The translations under genes and the position numbers were made by a program. A DNA stretch of 64,000 nt from SLSG01 sp964477035 (GTDB lineage Bacteria; Bacteroidota; Bacteroidia; Bacteroidales; UBA7960). The stretch spans positions 434,001 through 498,000 of the forward strand of contig CAYZCW010000001.1 in the NCBI GenBank assembly GCA_964477035.1, read 5' to 3'. A model generated the notes under the pieces. The model was not told the DNA's origin, made no database searches, and saw nothing but the letters and a program-made list of their open reading frames with translations. Positions 57,162-64,000 of the stretch are shown here, in pieces (the stretch's first letter is position 1; the number at the start of each line of letters is the position of its first letter).

Positions 57162-57806
57162 ATGGCTATGGAACAAAACATACTGGAGTGGATTGGATAC
57201 GCGGGCTCGGTCATCATCGCCGTCAGCATGACGATGAGCTCCATCGTGAAATTCAGGCTGATCAACCTGGCGGGTGCGGCGCTTTTTTCTTTGTACGGGC
57301 TGTTGATCGGGGCGGTGCCCGTGGCCCTGCTCAATGGGTTCATTGTGGCGGTGGACCTGTATTACCTTCATGGCATTTTTTCCAAAAAGGAGGTCTTTGA
57401 AACCCTGGAGGTGCGCAGCGACAACCGCTACCTTCTGAGATTCCTGGAATTCCATGCCGGGGACATCAGGCGGTTCTTCCCCGGTTTCAACTATGTGGCC
57501 GGACAGGACACGGTCAGCTTTTTTATTTTGCGCGACATGGCCGTGGCCGGTTTGTTTCTGGCCCGCCGCACGGGTAAAGGGACCCTGGAGGTGGCACTGG
57601 ATTATGTGATTCCTGAATACAGGGACTTTAAAAACGGTAAATTCGTGTACCACCACCTGGGACGGAAGTTTGCCGATGCCGGCATCCGGGAGGTCGTTGC
57701 CGGCGGGCACACGCCCGAACACAGAAAATACCTTGAAAAGCTGGGCTTCCGGCAGCAAGACAGCGGGTTATTCAGGCTTGTCCTGCCGCCCCCGCAAAAG
57801 CCGTAA
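57162..57806 (+). CDS. YgjV-like membrane domain fused to a GNAT-like domain
   Basis: 214 residues. The N-terminal ~75 form three helices of the YgjV/IMP pattern (WIGYAGSVIIAVSMTMSSIVKFRLINLAGAALFSLYGLL). The C-terminal ~120 residues look like an acetyltransferase fold (YVIPEYRDFKNGKFVYHHLGRKFADAGIREVVAGG...YLEKLGFRQQ), including the usual late KxxxKLGFR-type motif. Such fusions occur in Bacteroidota, but no substrate is known to me. Own promoter box upstream. Confidence 0.75.
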   Translation: MAMEQNILEWIGYAGSVIIAVSMTMSSIVKFRLINLAGAALFSLYGLLIGAVPVALLNGFIVAVDLYYLHGIFSKKEVFETLEVRSDNRYLLRFLEFHAGDIRRFFPGFNYVAGQDTVSFFILRDMAVAGLFLARRTGKGTLEVALDYVIPEYRDFKNGKFVYHHLGRKFADAGIREVVAGGHTPEHRKYLEKLGFRQQDSGLFRLVLPPPQKP

Positions 57807-57965
57807 TCCGGTCCGTTCGCTGCTGCCTTGTATCTGTCGTGGCTTCGCCGGCTCAGGTTCTGACCGGTCGCTGCCACCCTGGCGCCCGTCCCGTCTACGC
57901 AGGCCTTTCATCCTGCCTGCCGGGAGACCCCCGGGAGCGCACCCGGTTCGAATGAAGGCCACAGT
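57807..57965. ncRNA. Structured intergenic element, candidate non-coding RNA or leader
   Basis: Two hairpins stand out. 57839-57877: GTGGC/GCCAC and CCGG-c-TCAG/CTGA-CCGG stems with an internal loop and a GTT cap. 57902-57960: a 9-pair stem with bulge (GGCCTT/AAGGCC plus CAT/ATG) enclosing a CCGGG/CCCGG hairpin. No known RNA family was recognised; the SRP GGAA loop and the cobalamin and TPP core motifs are absent. The strand is undecided, but it lies in the leader position of the porin gene at 58035. Confidence 0.4.
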
Positions 57966-57968
57966 TGT

Positions 57969-57995
57969 TTTGCAACGGGCTTTTCTTTATCTTTC
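57969..57995 (+). promoter_or_regulatory. Possible promoter for the porin-hydantoinase pair
   Basis: TTTG at 57969-57972 and TATCTTTC at 57988-57995 (last G replaced by C) are only 15 bp apart, shorter than normal. Position 40 bp before the ATG is suitable. Confidence 0.3.
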
Positions 57996-58034
57996 GGTCG
58001 GATAACGATTTGTCGTCACACCAACACCCCCGTC

Positions 58035-59279
58035 ATGAACAGACCGACCCTGATTCTTGGGGCCTTGATGCTGATCGCCTTTCCCTCCGCGGCCCAGTTC
58101 TCCCTGGAGGGCGACTTCAGGCCGAGGGCCGAATTCCGTGATGGTTACCGCACCCTGCCGCGCGAGGATACCAGGCCGGCAGGTCTGGTATCCCAGCGTT
58201 CCCGGCTGATCCTGGGGTTTGCCCGGGACCGCATCACCACCCGGTTGAGCCTGCAGGACGTGCGCCTCTGGGGAGATCAGGATCCCCTGTCGGGAAGGGG
58301 TTCGCTCGATGTGCACGAGGCCTGGGTGCAGGTGTCCCTGTCCCCCCGGTGGCTGATCCGTGCCGGGCGCCAGGAGATCCGCTACGACAACCAGCGCTTT
58401 TTTGCCCTCAACGACTGGAATAATCATGGGCAGAAACACGATGCCCTGCTGCTGATGCACCGTGGTGAGAAAAGCGAACTGCACCTCGGGGCGGCCTTCA
58501 ACCAATCGTCCGACAGGCTGTTTTTTACGGACTATGGCAGGAATAACTATAAAACCATGAATTACGCCTGGTTTAAAACACCGCTGTCGAACCAATGGAC
58601 GCTGTCCCTGCTGGGGGTGGTGGACGGCTACGAACATCCCGGGGATACCGGGGTGCTGAACCTGCGTGCCACCTGGTCGGCTTATCTGGCCTTCGGCTCA
58701 GGCCCTGACGGCCTGAGGATCAACCCTGCTGCCCAGCACGGGAAGACGGCATGGGGACAGGACATCAGCGCCTTCTACTTTCTGGTAGAGGGCTCCCGGA
58801 CCCTGTCCGGCAGGCTGCAGGTGACCCCCGGCCTGGAATGGTTCTCAGGCAATGACGACGAAACACTGTCAGACAAATTCAGGGCGTTTGATCCCCTCTA
58901 CGGAGCCGGGCATACGGTACAGGGCTATATGGACTACTTCACGAATGTGGTGGCCCATGCCCGGGAGGCCGGGCTCGTCAACCCTTACCTGAAAAGCCGC
59001 TTCGGCCTGTCCGACAACACAAGCCTGGATGCCGACCTCCACCTGTTTTTCCTGCAGAACAACAAACGGCATCCCCAGTTGGGACACACGCTGGATAAAT
59101 ACCTGGGCACGGAGATAGACCTCACCCTGAGCCACCGTTTCCATCCGACGGCCAGCTTCTCCTTCGGGTATTCGGTCCTGTTTGCCTCGGAATCCATGGA
59201 AGCCATTAAAGGCGGCAGCAAGGACAAATGGGCTCATTGGGCGTATGCCATGCTCCGCGTAAGACCAATCTTTTTCTGA
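58035..59279 (+). CDS. Outer-membrane porin, alginate-export family
   Basis: 414 residues with a signal peptide (NRPTLILGALMLIAFPSAAQ). Strand motifs such as SRLILGFARDRITTRLSLQDVRLWG, WLIRAGRQEIRYDNQR and SLDADLHLFFLQNN match the alginate-export/porin-like barrel family and the protein ends in an aromatic residue (RPIFF). Its stop shares one base with the hydantoinase start (TGATG), so it is translationally coupled and may admit a substrate for that pathway rather than alginate. Confidence 0.82.
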   Translation: MNRPTLILGALMLIAFPSAAQFSLEGDFRPRAEFRDGYRTLPREDTRPAGLVSQRSRLILGFARDRITTRLSLQDVRLWGDQDPLSGRGSLDVHEAWVQVSLSPRWLIRAGRQEIRYDNQRFFALNDWNNHGQKHDALLLMHRGEKSELHLGAAFNQSSDRLFFTDYGRNNYKTMNYAWFKTPLSNQWTLSLLGVVDGYEHPGDTGVLNLRATWSAYLAFGSGPDGLRINPAAQHGKTAWGQDISAFYFLVEGSRTLSGRLQVTPGLEWFSGNDDETLSDKFRAFDPLYGAGHTVQGYMDYFTNVVAHAREAGLVNPYLKSRFGLSDNTSLDADLHLFFLQNNKRHPQLGHTLDKYLGTEIDLTLSHRFHPTASFSFGYSVLFASESMEAIKGGSKDKWAHWAYAMLRVRPIFF

Positions 59280-60652
59280 TGGGACTTTTGATCCGCAATG
59301 CGGGCCGGGTGGACCGGCAAGGAGTGGCGCCGGGCAATGTTTACATGGCCGGGGGCAGGATCGTGAGCCTGGAGGCGGATCCCGACCCGCACCTGGAAGA
59401 AGGCAGGATCATCGATGCCTCCGGCATGCTGGTGTTTCCGGGGGGGGTCGACCCGCATGTGCACCTACAACTGCCTACCCAGGCAGGCTTTTCGTCGGAT
59501 GACTTTGAGTCTGGCAGCCGGGCAGCCCTCTTTGGCGGCACCACCACCCTGTTGGATTTTGTGACGCCCCGGCGCGACCAGACTTTGATCGATGCGCTGA
59601 CCAAACGGCTGGAAGAGGCAGGGCGGTCCATGACCGATTACGCCCTGCATGTGAGCCCCGTGGCCTGGCGGATCAGCCTGCCCCTGGAGATCGAAAACTG
59701 CCTGAGGGCAGGGGCCAACTCCTTCAAGGTGTACATGGCCTACCAGGACACCATAGGGGTGGATGACGAGGTCCTTGAAAAGGTGATGCGCGCCGTGGGA
59801 AAGGCCGGTGGCATGGTCCTGGTGCATGCCGAGGATGGTCCGGAGATAGCCCGGCTTCGCGACCGGCTTTTCCGGGACGGCCATACGGGTCCCTCGGCCC
59901 ACCCGCTCTCCCGGCCTCCCGGGACAGAAAGCCGGGCGGTTGGCAAGGTCATTGGCCTGGCAGCCCGCACGAACTGTCCGCTTTACATCGTTCACGTGTC
60001 TGCCGCCGAATCGGTCCGCCTGATCCGGCAGGCCCGCAATGACGGACAGGAGGTGCATGCAGAGGCATGCATTCACCATCTGTTGCTGGATGAATCCCTG
60101 TATTCAGGCGCCTTCGAAGCGGCCGCTCCCTTTGTGCTCAGTCCCCCCCTGCGGGGAGAGGCCGACCGGGACGCCCTCTGGGAAGGGCTGGCGGACGGCA
60201 CCATTGAGGTGGTGTCGACGGACCATTGTCCGTTTTTCATGCACCAGAAGGCCAGGGGGCGGGATGACTTTCGAAGGATTGCCAACGGGGCGGGAGGCGT
60301 GGAGTTCCGCCTGTCCCTGTTGTATACCCATGGGGTGCTCGCCGGACGAATCAGCCTGCCACGTTTTGTCGATGCCGTCTCCGAAGCACCGGCCCGCCTG
60401 TTCGGCCTGTCCCCCCGCAAAGGTTCCCTGAAGGCCGGGGCGGATGCCGACCTGGTGGTCTGGAACCCGGAAGCGGAACAGCTGGTGTCGGCCGCCACGC
60501 AGCACCAGCGGTGCGATCATACCATATACGAGGGACTTGTCCTGAAGGGGGCGCCCGAGTATGTCATCGCCGGGGGGGAGGTGGTGATCGAAAAAGGGGA
60601 GATGGTCAGAAGCCGGACAGGGAGCTACCTTGCCCGGGACTACAAGGAATAA
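59279..60652 (+). CDS. hydA: Hydantoinase/dihydropyrimidinase of the purine cluster
   Basis: 457 residues. The binuclear metal site is complete: His60 and His62 (VDPHVHLQLP), carboxylated Lys150 (NSFKVYMAY), His183 (VLVHAEDG), His239 (YIVHVSA) and Asp315 (STDHCPF). It opens cyclic amides/ureides such as dihydropyrimidines and hydantoins. Its homologue hyuA/hydA sits in the urate-degrading cluster of E. coli, where it acts on a ring-opened or reduced purine intermediate. Starts at the stop of the porin gene. Confidence 0.92.
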   Translation: MGLLIRNAGRVDRQGVAPGNVYMAGGRIVSLEADPDPHLEEGRIIDASGMLVFPGGVDPHVHLQLPTQAGFSSDDFESGSRAALFGGTTTLLDFVTPRRDQTLIDALTKRLEEAGRSMTDYALHVSPVAWRISLPLEIENCLRAGANSFKVYMAYQDTIGVDDEVLEKVMRAVGKAGGMVLVHAEDGPEIARLRDRLFRDGHTGPSAHPLSRPPGTESRAVGKVIGLAARTNCPLYIVHVSAAESVRLIRQARNDGQEVHAEACIHHLLLDESLYSGAFEAAAPFVLSPPLRGEADRDALWEGLADGTIEVVSTDHCPFFMHQKARGRDDFRRIANGAGGVEFRLSLLYTHGVLAGRISLPRFVDAVSEAPARLFGLSPRKGSLKAGADADLVVWNPEAEQLVSAATQHQRCDHTIYEGLVLKGAPEYVIAGGEVVIEKGEMVRSRTGSYLARDYKE

Positions 60653-60658
60653 CGGAGG

Positions 60659-61846
60659 TCAGAAACCCGCCCGTTTACGGCCTTTCGACAGGACGGATTC
60701 CAGCACCCGCCCCGGCTCGGAAAAACGCTGCGTCAGCATCATGGCCGCGATGACATAGGGCTTGAAGCCGGCCTCCAGGTAGGTGCGTACCCGGTATTTC
60801 TCGAACACCTCTGCCTGCACCTCTCCGGCCTCGCAGGAAACCCCTGAAATATCGGCCGGCAGACAATGCATGTACAGGGCATCCTGGTTCCTGGTCCGCC
60901 GCATCATGTCCTGGTTGTATTCCCAGTCCCTGTGCCTCGCGTTGCTTGCCAGGCACTCCTTTTCAAGCTCCATCAGCCCTTCCCTGTCGCCCTCCAGAAG
61001 CAGCCCGGTGCGCCGTTTCATGATGTGGTAGGGGGCCCAGCTCTTGGGATACACGATGTCGGCCCCTTCCATGGCTTCCGCCATGGAGTGGGTGATGCGG
61101 AAACTTCCGCCGCTGCCGGTAGCCTGGGCGGCGGCCAGGTCGGCGATCTCCCGGATCAGCCCGTAACCTTCCGGATAGGCCAGCTCGACATGCATCCCAA
61201 AACGGGTCATCAGGGCAATGATGCCCTGGGGCACGGAAAGGGGTTTGCCGTAACTGGGCGAATAGGCCCAGCTCATCACGATCTTCTTGCCGCGCAGCTG
61301 CTCGAGCGAGCCAAACTGCTTCTCCAGGTGCATCAGGTCGGCCATAGACTGGGTCGGATGGTCCATGTCGCACTGCAGGTTGATCAGGCCGGGACGCTGT
61401 GGAAGAACCCCTTCGGCATGGCCTTCATCCAGGGCGGCAGCCACTTCCCGCATGTATTTGTTGCCCTCCCCCAGGTACATGTCGTCCCTTATGCCGATGA
61501 AGTCGGTCAGGAAGGCGATCATATTGGCCGTTTCACGCACCGTTTCCCCGTGGGAGATCTGCGACTTTTCCTCGTCCAGGTCCTGCACTGCGAGGCCTAG
61601 CAGGTTGGCGGCCGAGGCAAACGAGAAGCGGGTCCGGGTCGATTTGTCGCGGAAGTTCGACACGGCCAGGCCGGAGTCGAACACCCGGGGCGAATGGCCC
61701 TGGTCGCGCAAAGCCTTGAGGGCCTCCGCCACGCGCATGATGAGGAACAGGTCTTCCCGGCTTTTCTCCCAGGTGAGCAAAAAATCCTTTCCGTGGAGGC
61801 CGTTCTGCATCCGGCCGATGGCTTCGATCTGTTGTTGGAGATGCAT
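60659..61846 (-). CDS. ygeW: Knotted carbamoyltransferase YgeW
   Basis: 395 residues. The carbamoyl-phosphate motif FRDKSTRTRF (residues 65-74), DHPTQSMADLMHLE and HCLPADISG are all conserved for ornithine/aspartate-carbamoyltransferase relatives. The long C-terminus and insertion pattern match the YgeW family, which is knotted and has an unproven carbamoyl acceptor. It would release carbamoyl phosphate from a ureido intermediate and permit ATP formation by a carbamate kinase. Follows ygeY by 19 bp. Confidence 0.94.
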   Translation of the reverse strand: MHLQQQIEAIGRMQNGLHGKDFLLTWEKSREDLFLIMRVAEALKALRDQGHSPRVFDSGLAVSNFRDKSTRTRFSFASAANLLGLAVQDLDEEKSQISHGETVRETANMIAFLTDFIGIRDDMYLGEGNKYMREVAAALDEGHAEGVLPQRPGLINLQCDMDHPTQSMADLMHLEKQFGSLEQLRGKKIVMSWAYSPSYGKPLSVPQGIIALMTRFGMHVELAYPEGYGLIREIADLAAAQATGSGGSFRITHSMAEAMEGADIVYPKSWAPYHIMKRRTGLLLEGDREGLMELEKECLASNARHRDWEYNQDMMRRTRNQDALYMHCLPADISGVSCEAGEVQAEVFEKYRVRTYLEAGFKPYVIAAMMLTQRFSEPGRVLESVLSKGRKRAGF

Positions 61847-61865
61847 GGCTGGTGTATTTTTCGGT

Positions 61866-63053
61866 TCAGAACATCAGGGCATAGGCGGCATAGAAAGCGG
61901 ATGCCTTCACCAGGTCGTCTACCGGCACCCTCTCGTTCGGGGCGTGGGCCATCACCTCGTTGCCCGGGCCGAATCCGATGACCGGAATACCGTAGTATCC
62001 GTTGATGGTCACCCCATTGGTCGAAAAGGTCCATTTGTCGATCACGGGGGGGCTCCCGAAAAGGCCTTCGAAGGCCTTCCTGCCCCGTTGCACTGCCTCG
62101 TGGTCTTCCGGAATCATCCATGTCGGATAGTACTTCTCCATGCCGTAGGTCAGTCCTGTGAATGAGGTTTCCTTGTAGTGGAGGGTTTCCACGCGGGCAT
62201 CCATGCCCTGGATGAGCATCTCGATTTCACGCAGGGCGGATTCGCGTGTCTCGCCCCAGGTGAGCCGGCGGTCCAGGTGGATCCTGGCGTAATCGGCCAC
62301 CGCGCAAAGCGAAGGACTCCCGGAGATGATCTCGGAAATGGTGATGCTGCCCTTGCCCAGGAAGGGATCGCCGGGCAGGCGTTCGTTGAGGCGCTCGATT
62401 TCCAGCGCGGCGCGGGATGCCATATAGATGGCGTTCCTTCCCCTTTCCGGGGCCGAGCCATGGGAGGAGAGTCCCCGGAAGCTGACCTGCATTTCCATGC
62501 GGCCCCTCTGGCCGCGGTATACGCCCAGGTTGGTGGGTTCGGTGCTGATCACCAGGTCCGGGCGGATGCCCTCTTCCTCCACCAGGTATTTCCAGCAAAG
62601 GCCGTCGCAGTCTTCTTCGATCACGCTGCCCACAAAATACAGGGTGACGTCCCGGTCGTATCCCATCTCTTTCAGGATGCGTCCGGCCGTGACAAAGGCG
62701 GCCACCCCGCCCTTCTGATCGACCGAACCCCGGCCGTGTACGAAACCATCGCGCACTTCCCCGCCCAGGGGGTCGAAATCCCAGTTTTCACGGTGGCCGA
62801 TGTCTACCGTATCCATATGCCCGTCAAAGGCCAGGATACGGCTTCCCTGCCCGATGCGTCCAATCACATTGCCCAGTCTGTCCATGCGCACCCCGTCGAA
62901 GCCGGCTGCATTCATTTGCCGCATCAGCTCCTGCTGTACCTCCTTTTCCTTAAGGCTTACGGAGGGAATGCGCACCAGTTTTGAGAGGTTGCCTGCCGTG
63001 TCTTCCCGGTAACGTTCCGCCCTGTCTGTTATTTGTTTGAATTCACTTTTCAT
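61866..63053 (-). CDS. ygeY: YgeY-family metallohydrolase (M20 peptidase-like)
   Basis: 395 residues; ATG at 63053 chosen because a strong AAGGAGG ribosome site is found 9 bases before it. Zn ligands are apparent at His79 and Asp112 (FDGHMDTV; GRGSVDQKGG) and the catalytic/ligand Glu146-Glu147 (GSVIEEDCDG), as in ArgE/DapE-like hydrolases. YgeY is one of the conserved urate-cluster enzymes, expected to hydrolyse an amide in a purine-derived intermediate. Its partner ygeW follows. Confidence 0.93.
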   Translation of the reverse strand: MKSEFKQITDRAERYREDTAGNLSKLVRIPSVSLKEKEVQQELMRQMNAAGFDGVRMDRLGNVIGRIGQGSRILAFDGHMDTVDIGHRENWDFDPLGGEVRDGFVHGRGSVDQKGGVAAFVTAGRILKEMGYDRDVTLYFVGSVIEEDCDGLCWKYLVEEEGIRPDLVISTEPTNLGVYRGQRGRMEMQVSFRGLSSHGSAPERGRNAIYMASRAALEIERLNERLPGDPFLGKGSITISEIISGSPSLCAVADYARIHLDRRLTWGETRESALREIEMLIQGMDARVETLHYKETSFTGLTYGMEKYYPTWMIPEDHEAVQRGRKAFEGLFGSPPVIDKWTFSTNGVTINGYYGIPVIGFGPGNEVMAHAPNERVPVDDLVKASAFYAAYALMF

Positions 63054-63060
63054 CCTCGTG

Positions 63061-63088
63061 TTCCTCCTTGTTTTTTGCGATAAAGATA
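63061..63088 (-). promoter_or_regulatory. ygeY ribosome-binding site and -7 box
   Basis: On the minus strand TATCTTTA (63081-63088, TAnnTTTG with final A) precedes AAGGAGGAA (63061-63069), a strong Shine-Dalgarno sequence unusual in this phylum, 9 bases before the ATG. Confidence 0.5.
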
Positions 63089-63120
63089 GCCTTTTTGCCT
63101 TATTTTTCCATGGGGACCGG

Positions 63121-63153
63121 TTTGGGGGTATAGGGATTTTTTGAATACCTTTA
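63121..63153 (+). promoter_or_regulatory. Two-box promoter for the XdhC-like gene
   Basis: TTTG at 63121-63124 and TACCTTTA at 63146-63153 (final G replaced by A) are 21 bp apart. The ATG of the XdhC-like gene follows 75 bp below. Confidence 0.5.
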
Positions 63154-63227
63154 CGGTCCTGGTTTTTTATCGTCGGATGGGTTCGGCCGCCAGGCCTTCC
63201 GGCCATCTGTTACAAGCGGAATGACAC

Positions 63228-64000
63228 ATGCAGCTTTGGGAGTTTATTGAGCAGGGTTTATCGCAGGGGATCCGGGCCTGCCTGATCGTGGTGGTCCACC
63301 GCCAGGGCAGCAGCCCCGGCAAGACCGGATTTAAAATGGCTGTGGCCGCCGACGGACGCCTCTCGGGCTCCATCGGAGGCGGCATCATGGAGTATGGCCA
63401 GGTAGAGCTGGCCCGGCAGATGCTGGACGGTCCGGCGGGCCGTCCCATGCTGCAAAGACAGGTTCATGAGCCGGATGCGCCGGAGGACCGCTCCGGCTTG
63501 CTGTGTTCCGGGCAGCAGGTGCATGCCTTCGTGCCACTGGATGCCGGTGATCTGGATACGGTCAGGATGGTTCTGCAGGCGCTGGAAACCGGCCAGGGGG
63601 GGCTGTTGGAGATCACGCCCGGGGGACTGTCTTTCCGTAGGGCGGATACCGCCGGAGACGGTCCGGGCTGGGAGAAATCATCCGACGACAACTGGTGTTA
63701 CAGGGAACCTTTGGGCACCATGCCCACCCTGTACATTTTCGGTGGTGGACACGTCAGCGTGCCCCTGAGCCAGGTGGGCCGCATGCTGGGATTCCGGGTG
63801 GTGGTGTTCGACGACCGGGATGGCCTCAACACCATGGCCGGCAATGCATACGCCCATGAGAAGAGACGCATCGACTACCGCCGTGCCGCCGGGCTGGTTT
63901 CCGGGGGACCGGATGCCTACGTGGTGATCATGACCGTGTCGCATGCCACCGACCAGCTCCTGCTGGAGCAGATGCTTCCGCTGCAGTTGCGTTACCTGGG
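63228..64000 (+). CDS. XdhC/CoxI-family molybdenum-enzyme maturation protein, 3'-truncated
   Basis: At least 257 residues, cut off by the window end. The N-terminal XdhC_CoxI domain is seen in RQGSSPGKTGFKMAV and GSIGGGIMEYGQVELAR. The C-terminal Rossmann domain begins YIFGGGHVSVPLSQVGRMLG, followed by VVVFDDRDGLNT. XdhC proteins bind and protect sulfurated Mo cofactor for insertion into XDH-type enzymes; here XdhB and XdhD are the likely clients. Related YqeB of the E. coli cluster has the same role. Confidence 0.88.
   Translation, partial: MQLWEFIEQGLSQGIRACLIVVVHRQGSSPGKTGFKMAVAADGRLSGSIGGGIMEYGQVELARQMLDGPAGRPMLQRQVHEPDAPEDRSGLLCSGQQVHAFVPLDAGDLDTVRMVLQALETGQGGLLEITPGGLSFRRADTAGDGPGWEKSSDDNWCYREPLGTMPTLYIFGGGHVSVPLSQVGRMLGFRVVVFDDRDGLNTMAGNAYAHEKRRIDYRRAAGLVSGGPDAYVVIMTVSHATDQLLLEQMLPLQLRYL

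Noticed and set aside
57807..57900. SRP RNA, cobalamin or TPP riboswitch in the intergenic element
   Set aside because: The invariant GGAA tetraloop region of SRP RNA and the core motifs of cobalamin and TPP riboswitches are not found on either strand.
57940..57960. GGTTCGAAT sequence resembling a tRNA T-loop
   Set aside because: The flanking bases do not pair as a T-stem and no acceptor or anticodon arm can be drawn; the segment fits the larger hairpin instead.
1..64000. Insertion sequences, prophage, CRISPR array or integrase
   Set aside because: No transposase, integrase, phage structural gene, terminal inverted repeats or regularly spaced repeats were seen; the only tandem repeat is the 42-bp heptamer array.

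Overview
The window is a GC-rich chromosomal segment of a Bacteroidota bacterium, probably an anaerobic or facultative member of the Bacteroidales/Marinilabiliales side of the phylum (inference). The phylum call rests on gldD/gldE, a DUF5686 outer-membrane protein, a GYDIA-family GHMP kinase inside a mevalonate operon, head-GIN (DUF2807) proteins, and many promoters with the Bacteroidota boxes TTTG and TAnnTTTG. Coding density is very high. I see no mobile element, CRISPR array, tRNA or rRNA gene.

Left part (1-30 kb): the 3' end of mgtE, gldE-gldD, a DUF5686 protein, a QueD/PTPS homologue, a TonB-like protein, an alpha/beta hydrolase, a lipoprotein gene interrupted by an in-frame amber codon, a secreted C69 dipeptidase coupled to a fused dipeptide-ABC ATPase, and yebC. 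Next come three DUF2807 proteins arranged around a cyclophilin-pheS pair. A GbsR-type regulator then heads an export operon (LolA-like protein, LolD-like ATPase, outer-membrane protein, two FtsX-type permeases). After these lie dnaG, two glycosyltransferases and a block of small lineage-specific lipoprotein and membrane genes.

Right part (30-64 kb): a dispersed but nearly complete set of genes resembling the E. coli yge/ygf/xdh/ssn purine cluster, linked in published work to anaerobic urate/purine breakdown. It contains XdhA-XdhB, MocA, YgfK, two fold-type-II PLP enzymes, XdhD, SsnA, a porin coupled to a hydantoinase, YgeY, YgeW and an XdhC-like protein cut by the window end. Inferred flow: molybdenum hydroxylases and YgfK act on the purine ring, SsnA and the hydantoinase open C-N bonds, YgeY hydrolyses an acyl/amide intermediate, YgeW transfers a carbamoyl group, and a PLP lyase releases ammonia from an amino-acid product. 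A canonical YgeX and a carbamate kinase are not visible.

Inside this purine region sits a second block: methylcrotonyl-CoA carboxylase (both subunits) plus a methylglutaconyl-CoA hydratase, followed by an acyl-CoA dehydrogenase and a complete lower mevalonate operon (HMG-CoA reductase, two GHMP kinases, MvaD, type 2 IPP isomerase). The carboxylase and hydratase make HMG-CoA from leucine carbon and the next operon consumes HMG-CoA, so the order suggests a leucine-to-isoprenoid route.

Regulatory signals read directly include several two-box promoters, an ECF-type promoter before a DUF2807 operon, a shared GTTC-N10-GAAC element in front of both gbsR and its neighbour operon, a start-codon palindrome in gbsR, a heptamer tandem repeat that supplies the xdhD stop codon, and a structured intergenic element before the porin gene.
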